Shown: positions 1 through 10,368 of the stretch, piece after piece
How the letters are laid out: each line of letters opens with the position of its first letter
How positions within the stretch are numbered: the first letter of the stretch is position 1
Notes under the pieces: model-generated
Database searches by the model: none
Seen by the model: only the letters and a program-made list of their open reading frames with translations
Told to the model about the DNA's origin: nothing
Assembly: GCA_036380925.1 (NCBI GenBank)
Contig: DASVDW010000071.1
Location: 1-17,726, forward strand
Reading direction: 5' to 3'
DNA length: 17,726 nucleotides
Source of the DNA: JAICLV01 sp036380925
GTDB taxonomy: Bacteria; Actinomycetota; Actinomycetes; Acidothermales; Acidothermaceae
Program-made: the position numbers and the translations under genes

Positions 1-1650
<1,650 letters not shown>

Positions 1651-1664
<14 letters not shown>

Positions 1665-1723
1665 CGCGCTCGGAAGGGCCGCTACGAGCGCTGACGCGCT
1701 CGGAAGGGAGCGCTGACGCGCTG
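1651..1723 (+). repeat. Tandem hairpin repeat covering the rpoC stop codon, 2.5 copies
   Basis: A 28-bp sequence at 1651-1678 is repeated exactly at 1681-1708 (30-bp period), and a third partial copy keeps 15 bp (1708-1722). Each copy contains an inverted repeat with arms CGAGCGC and GCGCTCG around the loop TGAC. Hairpins fall at 1655-1672, 1685-1702 and 1709-1722, the last with 5-bp arms. The first copy encodes the last residues and stop of RpoC, with TGA in the loop. No T-run follows, so this is not a classical intrinsic terminator. It could protect the mRNA 3' end, help termination together with the stem-loop at 1738-1795, or be a short dispersed palindromic element. Confidence 0.85.
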
Positions 1724-1737
1724 TAGCTCCATCTCGC

Positions 1738-1795
1738 CGGGTGAAGGGTTTGGCTTGCTTCCGGGTCATCCGGAACAGCCCAAACCCTTCACTCG
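1738..1795 (+). terminator. Large stem-loop, probable rpoBC transcription terminator
   Basis: A perfect 13-bp inverted repeat GTGAAGGGTTTGG (1741-1753) and CCAAACCCTTCAC (1780-1792) extends outward by one G-T wobble and two more pairs to 1738-1795. The enclosed loop holds a second hairpin, TTCCGG-GTCAT-CCGGAA (1759-1775). No T-tract follows, but high-GC actinobacteria often end transcripts at hairpins without one. Its place after rpoC and about 95 bp before the next promoter fits termination. A bidirectional or regulatory role cannot be excluded. Confidence 0.65.
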
Positions 1796-1886
1796 TTGCT
1801 GGGACGCACAGGGCCAGAAAGTCGTCGCGCGCGGTGGCCGGCGGGTCGGTTGGCCGACCGCTCGGCGCCGCTCGGCGACCCCCGTT

Positions 1887-1915
1887 TTGACCCGCGCACG
1901 AGCGCCAGGTAACCT
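1887..1915 (+). promoter_or_regulatory. Probable sigma-70-type promoter of the str operon
   Basis: TTGACC (1887-1892) and TAACCT (1910-1915) are separated by 17 bp, the ideal spacing for a vegetative sigma-A/HrdB-type promoter. Transcription would start near 1922-1924, giving a leader of about 215 nt before the rpsL ATG. It is the only well-formed promoter seen in the rpoC-rpsL gap and lies downstream of the probable rpoBC terminator. It probably drives rpsL-rpsG-fusA-tuf and possibly the S10 genes beyond. Confidence 0.7.
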
Positions 1916-1921
1916 TGCTCC

Positions 1922-2137
1922 TCGTGCCTGGGCTTACCCGGGCCGTTCCTTGGCGCGCTGCGCTTGGCGATCGGATCACGTCGCCGGCCGCGTCGGCAGC
2001 TGAGGGGCCTCCATCCACTGGTTCGGCGATCGCGTCGAGCCGGGTGTGGGCGGGCGACACGCCCGACCGCGTGGGTCGGAGACAAAGTAGTACGGAACCA
2101 CCAGAAACGACGCGAGCCGCAGGACTGAAAGGCGCTC
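1922..2137 (+). promoter_or_regulatory. rpsL 5' leader with overlapping hairpins
   Basis: A hairpin (1926-1943, stem GCCTGGG/CCCGGGC with one G-U pair and a CTTA loop) lies at the predicted 5' end of the mRNA. Further down, CGGGCG-ACA-CGCCCG (2051-2065) overlaps CCGACC-GCGTG-GGTCGG (2063-2079) by three bases, so the two stems cannot form together. After them come an A-rich unstructured stretch and the binding site AAAGG (2128-2132), 5 nt before the rpsL ATG. The leader is longer than ribosome loading needs. A role in growth-rate or ribosomal-protein feedback is inference. Confidence 0.45.
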
Positions 2138-2511
<374 letters not shown>

Positions 2512-2512
<1 letters not shown>

Positions 2513-2982
2513 TGCCCCGCAAAGGTCCCGCGCCGAAGCGCCCGGTCATCATCGACCCGGTTTACGGCTCGCCGCTTGTCACCGCGCTCGTCAACAAGGT
2601 GCTGACCAGCGGCAAGCGGTCGCTGGCGGAGCGCATCGTGTACGACGCCCTCGAGGGCTGCCGGGCCAAGACCGGCACCGACCCGGTGATCACGCTCAAG
2701 CGCGCGCTCGACAACGTCAAGCCGGCGATCGAGGTCAAGAGCCGGCGCGTCGGCGGCGCCACCTACCAGGTGCCGGTCGAGGTGAAGGCGAGCCGCAGCA
2801 GCACGCTCGCGCTGCGGTGGCTGGTCGGCTACTCCAAGGCGCGTCGCGAGAAGACGATGACCGAGCGGCTCATGAACGAGCTGCTCGACGCGAGCAACGG
2901 CCTCGGGGCGAGCGTCAAGCGCCGCGAGGACACGCACAAGATGGCGGAGAGCAACCGGGCCTTCGCCCACTACCGCTGGTAA
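2512..2982 (+). CDS. rpsG: 30S ribosomal protein S7
   Basis: The 156-residue product begins MPRKGPAPKRPV and matches the usual S7 length. S7 is a primary binder of 16S rRNA that nucleates the 3' (head) domain and lies near the E site. The conserved core, with LVNKVLTSGKRSLAERIVY and the tail HKMAESNRAFAHYRW, is complete. ATG 2512-2514 overlaps the rpsL stop as TAATG, so translation is probably coupled by termination-reinitiation; the site GAGAAGGG lies inside rpsL. In E. coli S7 represses the str operon by binding the rpsL-rpsG intercistronic RNA. No such spacer exists here, so that mechanism cannot apply in the same form. Confidence 0.99.
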
Positions 2983-3049
2983 CCCAGCCGGCTCGACCGC
3001 GCGAACGACGGACGACGAACGAAGCGAAACGAAGAGAGAAGCTCAAGCA

Positions 3050-5164
3050 GTGGCAGCAGTGGCAATGACGGGTGTCATGGCAGATCTGGCCAAGGTCCGA
3101 AACATCGGGATCATGGCTCACATCGACGCGGGCAAAACCACGACGACCGAGCGGATCCTCTTCTACACCGGCATCAACTACAAGATCGGTGAGGTCCACG
3201 AGGGCGCGGCCACGATGGACTGGATGGCGCAGGAGCAAGAGCGCGGCATCACCATCACCTCGGCGGCCACCACGTGTCAGTGGGAGGGCCACACCATCAA
3301 CATCATCGACACGCCCGGCCACGTCGACTTCACCGTCGAGGTCGAGCGGTCGCTTCGGGTGCTCGACGGCGCGGTCGCGGTCTTCGACGCGGTCGCCGGC
3401 GTCGAGCCGCAGTCCGAGACCGTTTGGCGGCAGGCCGACAAGTACAACGTCCCCCGGATCTGCTTCGTCAACAAGATGGACCGCGTCGGCGCGGAGTTCC
3501 ACCGCACCGTCGACATGATGATCACTCGGCTCAACGCCACCCCGCTGCCGGTGCAGTTGCCGTGGGGCGTCGAGGCCGACTTCAAGGGCGTCATCGACCT
3601 GGTGTGGAACCGCGCCTTGCTGTGGACCGGCGAGGGCAAGGGCGAGGCGTACGAGATGGTCGACATCCCGGCCGACCACGCCGAGGTCACCCGGGAGTGG
3701 CGCGAGAAGCTGATCGAGACGCTCGCCGAGAACGACGACGAGCTGATGGAGATGTTCCTCGAGGGCGTCGAGCCGACCCCGCAGCAGCTGAAGGAAGGCA
3801 TCCGGCGCGCGACGATCGCGGGCAAGCTCAACCCGGTGCTGTGCGGCACGGCGTTCAAGAACAAGGGCGTGCAGCCGATGCTCGACGCCATCACCGACTA
3901 CCTTCCGAGCCCGCTCGACATCGGCGCGGTGGTCGGTCACAAGGTCGGCGACGAGTCGGTCGAGCTCCTTCGCGAGCCGAGCGACGACCAGCCGCTCGCC
4001 GCGTTGGCGTTCAAGATCATGAGCGACAAGTACCTCGGCAAACTGACCTACCTGCGGATCTACTCCGGCAAGCTCACCGCCGGCGCGTCGCTGCTGAACT
4101 CCACCAAGGGCAAGAAGGAGCGCATCGGCCGCCTGCTGCGCATGCACGCGAACAAGCAGGAGGACATCGAGGTCGCGGGCGCCGGTTCGATCGTGGCGGT
4201 CGCGGGTCTGAAGCAGACCACCACGGGCGACACGCTGTGCGACGCCGACAGCCCGGTCATCCTCGAGTCGATGACGTTCCCGACCCCGGTCATCCAGGTC
4301 GCCATCGAGCCGAAGACGAAGGCCGACCAGGAAAAGCTCGGCGTCGCGATCCAGCGCCTCGCTGAGGAAGACCCGACGTTTCAGGTCCACACCGACGAGG
4401 ACACCGCGCAGACGATCATCGCCGGCATGGGCGAGCTGCACCTGGACATCCTGGTCGACCGCATGAAGCGGGAGTTCAACGTGGAGGCGAACGTCGGCAA
4501 GCCGCAGGTCGCCTACCGCGAGACCATTCGCAAGAAGGTCGAGAAGGTCGACTACACGCACAAGAAGCAGACCGGTGGATCCGGCCAGTTCGCGCGGGTG
4601 ATCATCGACCTCGAGCCGGGGCAAAGCGGCGACGGCGAAGGCGGCTACGAGTTCATCAACAAGGTGACCGGCGGCCGCATCCCACGCGAGTACATCCCGG
4701 CCGTCGACCAGGGCTGCCAGGAGGCGATGCAGTTCGGCATCCTCGCCGGCTACCCGCTCGTCGACGTCGTCGTCACGTTGCAGGACGGCGCGTTCCACGA
4801 GGTCGACTCCTCCGAGCTGGCGTTCAAGATCGCCGGTTCGATGGCCTTCAAGGAGGCCGCGCGCAAGGCCGACCCGACGCTGCTCGAGCCGATCATGTCG
4901 GTCGAGGTGCGCACGCCCGAGGAGTACATGGGCGACGTGATCGGCGACCTCAACAGCCGCCGCGGCATCATCCAGGCGATGGACGACATCGCGGGCACCC
5001 GCGTCGTCCGGGCCAAGGTGCCGCTGTCGGAGATGTTCGGCTACGTGGGCGACCTGCGCGGCCGCACGCAAGGCCGGGCCAGCTACAGCATGGAGTTCGA
5101 CTCCTACGCCGAAGTCCCCAAGTCCGTCGGCGAAGAGATCATCAAGAAGGCCCGCGGGGAGTAA
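3050..5164 (+). CDS. fusA: Translation elongation factor G
   Basis: EF-G is the ribosome-dependent GTPase that drives translocation and, with ribosome recycling factor, splits the ribosome after termination. The 704-residue product carries P-loop AHIDAGKT (23-30), the RGITIT switch I segment, DTPGH (87-91) with the catalytic His, and NKMD (141-144). Domains II-V follow, including the GGSGQFA and GGRIPREYIPAVD segments of domain IV and the domain V end with LSEMFGYVGDLR. GTG 3050 is preferred because GAGAGAAG lies 8-15 nt upstream and the length fits the family. ATG 3065 or ATG 3077 would shorten it by 5 or 9 residues but lack a binding site. A 67-bp purine-rich spacer without a promoter precedes it. 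Confidence 0.98.
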   Translation: MAAVAMTGVMADLAKVRNIGIMAHIDAGKTTTTERILFYTGINYKIGEVHEGAATMDWMAQEQERGITITSAATTCQWEGHTINIIDTPGHVDFTVEVERSLRVLDGAVAVFDAVAGVEPQSETVWRQADKYNVPRICFVNKMDRVGAEFHRTVDMMITRLNATPLPVQLPWGVEADFKGVIDLVWNRALLWTGEGKGEAYEMVDIPADHAEVTREWREKLIETLAENDDELMEMFLEGVEPTPQQLKEGIRRATIAGKLNPVLCGTAFKNKGVQPMLDAITDYLPSPLDIGAVVGHKVGDESVELLREPSDDQPLAALAFKIMSDKYLGKLTYLRIYSGKLTAGASLLNSTKGKKERIGRLLRMHANKQEDIEVAGAGSIVAVAGLKQTTTGDTLCDADSPVILESMTFPTPVIQVAIEPKTKADQEKLGVAIQRLAEEDPTFQVHTDEDTAQTIIAGMGELHLDILVDRMKREFNVEANVGKPQVAYRETIRKKVEKVDYTHKKQTGGSGQFARVIIDLEPGQSGDGEGGYEFINKVTGGRIPREYIPAVDQGCQEAMQFGILAGYPLVDVVVTLQDGAFHEVDSSELAFKIAGSMAFKEAARKADPTLLEPIMSVEVRTPEEYMGDVIGDLNSRRGIIQAMDDIAGTRVVRAKVPLSEMFGYVGDLRGRTQGRASYSMEFDSYAEVPKSVGEEIIKKARGE

Positions 5165-5174
5165 TCACCGCGGG
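5151..5174 (+). other. Hairpin spanning the fusA stop codon
   Basis: CCCGCGG (5151-5157) and CCGCGGG (5168-5174) form a perfect 7-bp stem whose 10-nt loop contains the fusA TAA. There is no T-run, so it is a weak terminator candidate. It could instead be an RNA processing or stability element between fusA and tuf. No promoter was recognised in the remaining fusA-tuf gap (5175-5243). Confidence 0.4.
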
Positions 5175-5243
5175 TGGCAACCCCAGTCCAGCAAGCCAAC
5201 AAGCACGTCGTACGGCGAAGCAACCGTCCTCAAGGAGCATCCA

Positions 5244-6437
<1,194 letters not shown>

Positions 6438-6440
6438 CGG

Positions 6441-6480
6441 GCGACGGCGGCCGGAGGGACACCTCCGGCCGCCGTGTCGC
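6441..6480 (+). terminator. Very strong stem-loop after tuf, probable str operon terminator
   Basis: ACGGCGGCCGGAGG (6444-6457) pairs perfectly with CCTCCGGCCGCCGT (6462-6475) around the loop GACA. Alternatively GCGAC (6441-6445) pairs with GTCGC (6476-6480) on a 12-bp stem with a 2-nt bulge. It begins 4 nt after the tuf stop. No T-tract follows, as is common in high-GC actinobacteria. The position after the last str gene supports termination, although read-through may feed the S10 genes. Confidence 0.75.
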
Positions 6481-6555
6481 GCAGCAGACAGCACCACAGG
6501 CGCCAAACAGCAAAGCAGCAGCGGCAGTAACGAGAAGACAGGAACCGGGACCACC
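6481..6555 (+). promoter_or_regulatory. tuf-rpsJ spacer, short T-poor S10 leader
   Basis: These 75 bases between the tuf hairpin and the rpsJ start are rich in CAG/CAA-like triplets and almost without T (one T, in GTAA at 6528). They should be unstructured as RNA. I see no TTGAC-like -35 and no TANNNT -10 element. The segment therefore looks like a leader or translation spacer, not a promoter region. Confidence 0.45.
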
Positions 6556-6864
6556 ATGGCGGGACAAAAGATCCGCATCCGGCTCAAGGCCTACGACCAC
6601 GAGGTCATCGACAGCTCGGCGCGCAAGATCGTCGAGACGGTGACGCGGACTGGTGCGCAGGTCGCGGGCCCGGTGCCGCTGCCGACGGAGAAGAACGTCT
6701 ACTGCGTCATCCGTTCGCCCCACAAGTACAAGGACAGCCGCGAGCACTTCGAGATGCGCACCCACAAGCGGCTCATCGACATCCTCGATCCGACCCCCAA
6801 GACGGTCGACTCGCTGATGCGGCTCGACCTGCCGGCGGGCGTCGACATCGAGATCAAGCTGTAA
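6556..6864 (+). CDS. rpsJ: 30S ribosomal protein S10
   Basis: The 102-residue product begins MAGQKIRIRLKAYDHEVID, the family N-terminus, with standard length. S10 is in the 30S head; as NusE it also joins NusB in antitermination complexes and bridges NusG to the ribosome. The long loop that reaches into the head rRNA (SPHKYKDSREHFEMRTHKR), where tigecycline-resistance changes occur in other bacteria, is of normal sequence. ATG 6556 has GGGA 5 nt upstream and AGGA about 12 nt upstream; upstream in-frame ATG codons lie inside tuf and are not credible. First gene of the S10 cluster. Confidence 0.98.
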   Translation: MAGQKIRIRLKAYDHEVIDSSARKIVETVTRTGAQVAGPVPLPTEKNVYCVIRSPHKYKDSREHFEMRTHKRLIDILDPTPKTVDSLMRLDLPAGVDIEIKL

Positions 6865-6879
6865 GAGGACGCACCCGAC

Positions 6880-7530
6880 ATGGCGAAACAGATCAAGGGC
6901 GTGCTGGGCGAGAAGCTCGGCATGACGCAGGTCTTCGACGACCAGGGCCGCATCGTGCCGGTCACCGTCGTCCAGGCCGGGCCCTGCGTCGTCACGCAGG
7001 TCCGCACTCCGGACGTCGACGGCTACTCGGCCGTGCAGTTGGCCTACGGCGCGATCGACCCGCGCAAGGTGAACAAGCCGGAGGCGGGCCATTTCCGCAA
7101 GGCCGGCGTGCCGCCGCGCCGCTACCTCATCGAGGTGCGCACGTCGGACGCCAGCGAGTACACGCTCGGTCAAGAGGTCACCGTCGAGGTGTTCGAGGCG
7201 GGGCAGACGGTCGACGTCGTGGGCACGAGCAAGGGCAAGGGCTTCGCGGGCGTGATGAAGCGGCACAACTTCAAGGGTCTGTCGGCCTCGCACGGCACCG
7301 AGCGCAAGCACCGCTCGCCGGGTTCGGTTGGCGCGTGCGCCACGCCGAGCCGGGTGTTCAAAGGCTTGCGGATGGCCGGCCGGATGGGCGGCGTCCGCAC
7401 CACCACCCAGAACCTGACGGTCCACGCGATCGACGCGCAGGCCAACCTGCTGCTGGTGAAGGGCGCGATACCGGGCCCGGCCGGCGGCGTGGTCTACGTC
7501 CGCACCGCCGCCAAGGGAGGCGCCGCATGA
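6880..7530 (+). CDS. rplC: 50S ribosomal protein L3
   Basis: The 216-residue product begins MAKQIKGVLGEKLGMTQVF. L3 is an early assembly protein near the 3' end of 23S rRNA, and its central extension reaches towards the peptidyl transferase centre. That extension (HNFKGL through SVGACATPSRVFKGLRMAGRMG, about residues 129-169) is intact. The position corresponding to the glutamine that PrmB methylates in E. coli is Ala here; mycobacteria carry Gly, so absence of that modification is expected. AAGAGGA 10-16 nt upstream supports ATG 6880. Its stop overlaps the rplD start as ATGA. Confidence 0.98.
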   Translation: MAKQIKGVLGEKLGMTQVFDDQGRIVPVTVVQAGPCVVTQVRTPDVDGYSAVQLAYGAIDPRKVNKPEAGHFRKAGVPPRRYLIEVRTSDASEYTLGQEVTVEVFEAGQTVDVVGTSKGKGFAGVMKRHNFKGLSASHGTERKHRSPGSVGACATPSRVFKGLRMAGRMGGVRTTTQNLTVHAIDAQANLLLVKGAIPGPAGGVVYVRTAAKGGAA

Positions 7531-8168
7531 GCACGGTTACCGTCGCAGGCACCGACCGCACGGTCGAGCTGCCCGCCGAGGTGTTCGACGTCCAGGTGAA
7601 CGTGCCGTTGATCCACCAGGTCGTCGTCGGCCAGCTGGCGGCGGCTCGCCAGGGCACGGCCGACACCTTGACCCGTGGCGAGGTCTCCGGCGGTGGCCGC
7701 AAGCCGTACCGGCAAAAGGGCACCGGACGCGCCCGGCAGGGCTCGACCCGCGCCCCGCAGTTCGCCGGCGGTGGCGTCGTGCACGGCCCCACACCGCGCA
7801 AGTACGACCAGAAGACGCCCAAGAAGATGAAGGCGGCCGCGTTGCGCGGCGCGCTGTCCGACCGGGCGCGAGCTGGCCGGGTGCACGTGGTCGACGGCGT
7901 CGTCGAGGGTGACACGCCGTCCACCAAGGCCGCGCTGCAGGCGCTGGCGACCGCGGTCGGGGAGCAGCGCCGGAACGTCCTCGTCGTCTTGGAGCGATCC
8001 GACGAGGTGGGCTGGAAGAGCCTGCGCAACGTCGACCGGGTGCACCTGCTGGTTCCCGACCAGCTGAACACCTACGACGTGTTGGTCAGCGACGACGTGG
8101 TGTTCACGCAGGGCGCGCTCAACGCGTTCCTCGGGGCGCCCGCGACTGAAGGCGAGGCGGCGAAGTGA
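7527..8168 (+). CDS. rplD: 50S ribosomal protein L4
   Basis: The 213-residue product begins MSTVTVAGTDR. L4 binds domain I of 23S rRNA and sends a long loop into the exit tunnel. That loop is recognisable as GGGRKPYRQKGTGRARQGS and GGGVVHGPTPRKY, about residues 55-92, the region where macrolide-resistance changes occur elsewhere. In E. coli L4 also represses the S10 operon through the S10 leader; the very short leader here makes the same mechanism doubtful. ATG 7527 lies within ATGA shared with rplC and has AAGGGAGG 6 nt upstream. A longer frame reaching back into rplC is a shadow. Confidence 0.98.
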   Translation: MSTVTVAGTDRTVELPAEVFDVQVNVPLIHQVVVGQLAAARQGTADTLTRGEVSGGGRKPYRQKGTGRARQGSTRAPQFAGGGVVHGPTPRKYDQKTPKKMKAAALRGALSDRARAGRVHVVDGVVEGDTPSTKAALQALATAVGEQRRNVLVVLERSDEVGWKSLRNVDRVHLLVPDQLNTYDVLVSDDVVFTQGALNAFLGAPATEGEAAK

Positions 8169-8461
8169 TCCCCGATCTGCACGACGTCTTGATCGCGCCG
8201 GTGATCTCCGAGAAGAGCTACGGACTGCTCGACGAGAACAAGTACACGTTCCTCGTGCCGCCCACGGCGAACAAGACCGAGATCAAGATCGCGGTGGAGA
8301 AGCTGTTCAACGTCAAGGTCATGAACGTCAACACGGTGAACCGGCAGGGCAAGCGCAAGCGCACCCGGTTCGGTTACGGCAAGCGCAAGGACACCAAGCG
8401 CGCGATCGTGACGCTGGCCTCCGGCGACCGCATCGACATCTTCGGCGCTCCGGTCTCCTGA
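8165..8461 (+). CDS. rplW: 50S ribosomal protein L23
   Basis: The 98-residue product (MIPDLHDVLIAPVISEKSYGLLDENKY without the basic loop) has standard length. L23 lies at the polypeptide tunnel exit and is the docking site for trigger factor and the signal recognition particle. The basic tunnel-side loop, with NRQGKRKRTRFGYGKRKDTKRA, is present. It starts at GTG 8165 in a GTGA overlap with the rplD stop, so translational coupling is likely; this start gives the expected family N-terminus. A 35-bp spacer with no recognisable structure separates it from rplB. Confidence 0.97.
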   Translation: MIPDLHDVLIAPVISEKSYGLLDENKYTFLVPPTANKTEIKIAVEKLFNVKVMNVNTVNRQGKRKRTRFGYGKRKDTKRAIVTLASGDRIDIFGAPVS

Positions 8462-8496
8462 CCCGCGCACCCACGAAGTAAGGAAGAAACGAAGCG

Positions 8497-9333
8497 ATGG
8501 GCATCCGCAAGTACAAGCCGACGACCCCCGGTCGCCGCGGCGCGAGCGTGGCCGACTTCGTCGAGGTCACCCGCGACGAGCCGGAGAAGTCGCTGGTTCG
8601 CCCGCTGCACTCCAAGGGCGGCCGCAACGTGCACGGCCGGGTGACCGTCCGCCACCAGGGCGGCGGCCACAAGCGGGCTTACCGGCTCATCGACTTCCGT
8701 CGAGACGACAAGGACGGCGTGCCGGCCAAGGTCGCGCACATCGAGTACGACCCCAACCGCACCGCGCGCATCGCGCTGCTGCACTACGCGGACGGCGAGA
8801 AGCGCTACATCCTCGCCCCCGCGCGGTTGCAGCAAGGTGACACGGTCGAGTCCGGGCCGAGCAGCGACATCAAGCCGGGCAACAACCTGCCGCTGCGCAA
8901 CATCCCGCTGGGCACCGTCGTCCACGCCATCGAGTTGCGGCCCGGCGGCGGCGCGAAGATCGCCCGCTCGGCCGGGGCCAGCGTGCAGCTCGTCGCCAAG
9001 GAAGGCGCGTTCGCGCAGCTGCGCATGCCGTCCGGTGAAATCCGCAACGTCGACGTCCGCTGCCGCGCCACGGTTGGCGAGGTGGGCAACGCCGAGCAGT
9101 CCAACATCAACTGGGGCAAGGCCGGCCGGATGCGGTGGAAGGGCAAGCGCCCGACCGTCCGCGGCGTGGCCATGAACCCGGTCGACCACCCGCTGGGCGG
9201 TGGCGAAGGCAAGTCCTCCGGAGGCCGGCACCCGGTCAGCCCGTGGGGCAAGCCGGAGGGCCGCACCCGCCGGGCCCGCAAGGCCAGCGACGCCCTCATC
9301 GTCCGCCGCCGCAAGTCCAACAAGAAGCGCTAG
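8497..9333 (+). CDS. rplB: 50S ribosomal protein L2, with Leu in the usually invariant HPH motif
   Basis: L2 is a primary 23S rRNA binder needed for subunit association and peptidyl transferase activity. The 278-residue product begins MGIRKYKPTTPGRRG and contains the family signature PTVRGVAMNPVD. His231, equivalent to the functionally important E. coli His229, is kept. The next motif residue, His in most L2 proteins (DHPHGGGEG), is Leu233 here (codon CTG 9193-9195, DHPLGGGEG). The rest of the C-terminal segment, GGRHPVSPWGKPEGRTR, is typical of actinobacteria. ATG 8497 has TAAGGAAG about 10 nt upstream. Confidence 0.98.
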   Translation: MGIRKYKPTTPGRRGASVADFVEVTRDEPEKSLVRPLHSKGGRNVHGRVTVRHQGGGHKRAYRLIDFRRDDKDGVPAKVAHIEYDPNRTARIALLHYADGEKRYILAPARLQQGDTVESGPSSDIKPGNNLPLRNIPLGTVVHAIELRPGGGAKIARSAGASVQLVAKEGAFAQLRMPSGEIRNVDVRCRATVGEVGNAEQSNINWGKAGRMRWKGKRPTVRGVAMNPVDHPLGGGEGKSSGGRHPVSPWGKPEGRTRRARKASDALIVRRRKSNKKR

Positions 9334-9345
9334 GAGCTCCACGCG

Positions 9346-9627
9346 ATGCCGCGCAGCCTGAAGAAGGGGCCCTTCGTCGACGACCACCTGCAAAAGAAGG
9401 TCGACGTCCAGAATTCGAAGGGCACCAAGAACGTCATCAAGACGTGGTCTCGGCGCTCGATGATCGTGCCCGACATGCTCGGCCACACCATCGCGGTGCA
9501 CGACGGTCGCAAGCACGTGCCGGTGTTCATCACCGAGTCGATGGTCGGACACAAGCTCGGGGAGTTCGCCCCGACGCGCACGTTCCGCGGGCACGTCAAG
9601 GACGATCGGAGGTCGCGCCGTGGCTAG
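9346..9627 (+). CDS. rpsS: 30S ribosomal protein S19
   Basis: The 93-residue product begins MPRSLKKGPFVDDHL, the family start and length. S19 works with S13 in the 30S head and touches the A-site finger of the large subunit. The conserved core WSRRSMIVPDMLGHTIAVHDG and the signature HKLGEFAPTRTFRGH are complete. ATG 9346 has AGGAG (9332-9336) 9 nt upstream, overlapping the rplB TAG stop. The 3' end overlaps the rplV GTG by 8 nt. Confidence 0.98.
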   Translation: MPRSLKKGPFVDDHLQKKVDVQNSKGTKNVIKTWSRRSMIVPDMLGHTIAVHDGRKHVPVFITESMVGHKLGEFAPTRTFRGHVKDDRRSRRG

Positions 9628-10368
9628 CCCGATCGGCGCCACCGGCGCCCTGACCGGCCCGGTCGTTCGCGCGCAGGCCAAGTTGCGCTACTCGACCGTC
9701 ACGCCGATGAAGGCGCGCCGCGTGGTCGACCTGGTGCGCGGCCTGCCCGCCGACGAGGCGCTCGCGGTGCTGCGGTTCGCGCCGCAGGCGGCGTCCGAGC
9801 CCGTCTACAAGGTGCTCGAGAGCGCGGTCGCCAACGCCCAGCACCTGGCCCAGCAGCGCAACGAGCGGCTGGACGTCGAAGACCTGGTCGTCTCGCAGGC
9901 CTACGTCGACGAAGGCCCGACGTTGAAGCGGTTCCGGCCGCGCGCGCAAGGCAGGGCGTACCGCATCCGCAAGCGCACCAGCCACATCACGATCCACGTC
10001 GAGTCGTGGTCGGCGGAGGCCGAGACGCTGGCGACTAAGCGAGCGGTGCCGAAGCGAGTGAAGCCCGCGCACCTGGTGCGCGGCGCCGCGCCGGTCGCCG
10101 AGGCGCCGGTCAAGGAAGCGCCGGTCAAGGAAGCGCCGGCGAAGAAGACGACCGCCAAGAAGGCGGCCGCGGCGCCGGCGGCGGAGGCGGCCGAGCAGCC
10201 GGCCAAGAAGACCGCCGCCAAGAAGACGGCGGCGAAGAAAACCACCGCCGAGAAGACCACCGCCGAGAAGACGGCCCCGGCCAAGAAGACCGCCGCCAAG
10301 AAGACCGCTGAGCCTGACGTCTCGAGCAACGCGACGTCCGACGAGACAGAGCAGGGAGGGACCCAGTA

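Larger units (their letters stand above)
1665..2137 (+). other. rpoC-rpsL intergenic region, non-coding
   Basis: This 473-bp stretch holds no gene I can support; the open frames crossing it lack a good start with a ribosome binding site and cut through the hairpins. In order it contains the tail of the tandem hairpin repeat, a large stem-loop (1738-1795), a smaller perfect hairpin GGTCGG-TTGG-CCGACC (1844-1859), a near-duplicate decamer with CTCGGCG at 1861 and 1871, the promoter at 1887-1915 and the rpsL leader. It separates the rpoBC transcript from the str operon. Confidence 0.85.

Noticed and set aside
1755..2003. Small open frames in the rpoC-rpsL gap on both strands
   Set aside because: They cross the large stem-loop and promoter, lack binding sites and resemble no protein I know.
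2915..5071. A 718-codon open frame on the minus strand opposite fusA
   Set aside because: It mirrors the fusA reading frame in high-GC DNA, where stops are rare on the opposite strand. Its translation is His/Leu/Arg/Asp/Val-rich low-complexity sequence without a recognisable domain.
8374..9681. A 435-codon minus-strand frame across rplW-rplB-rpsS
   Set aside because: Antisense shadow of conserved genes; no domain or independent binding site is recognisable.
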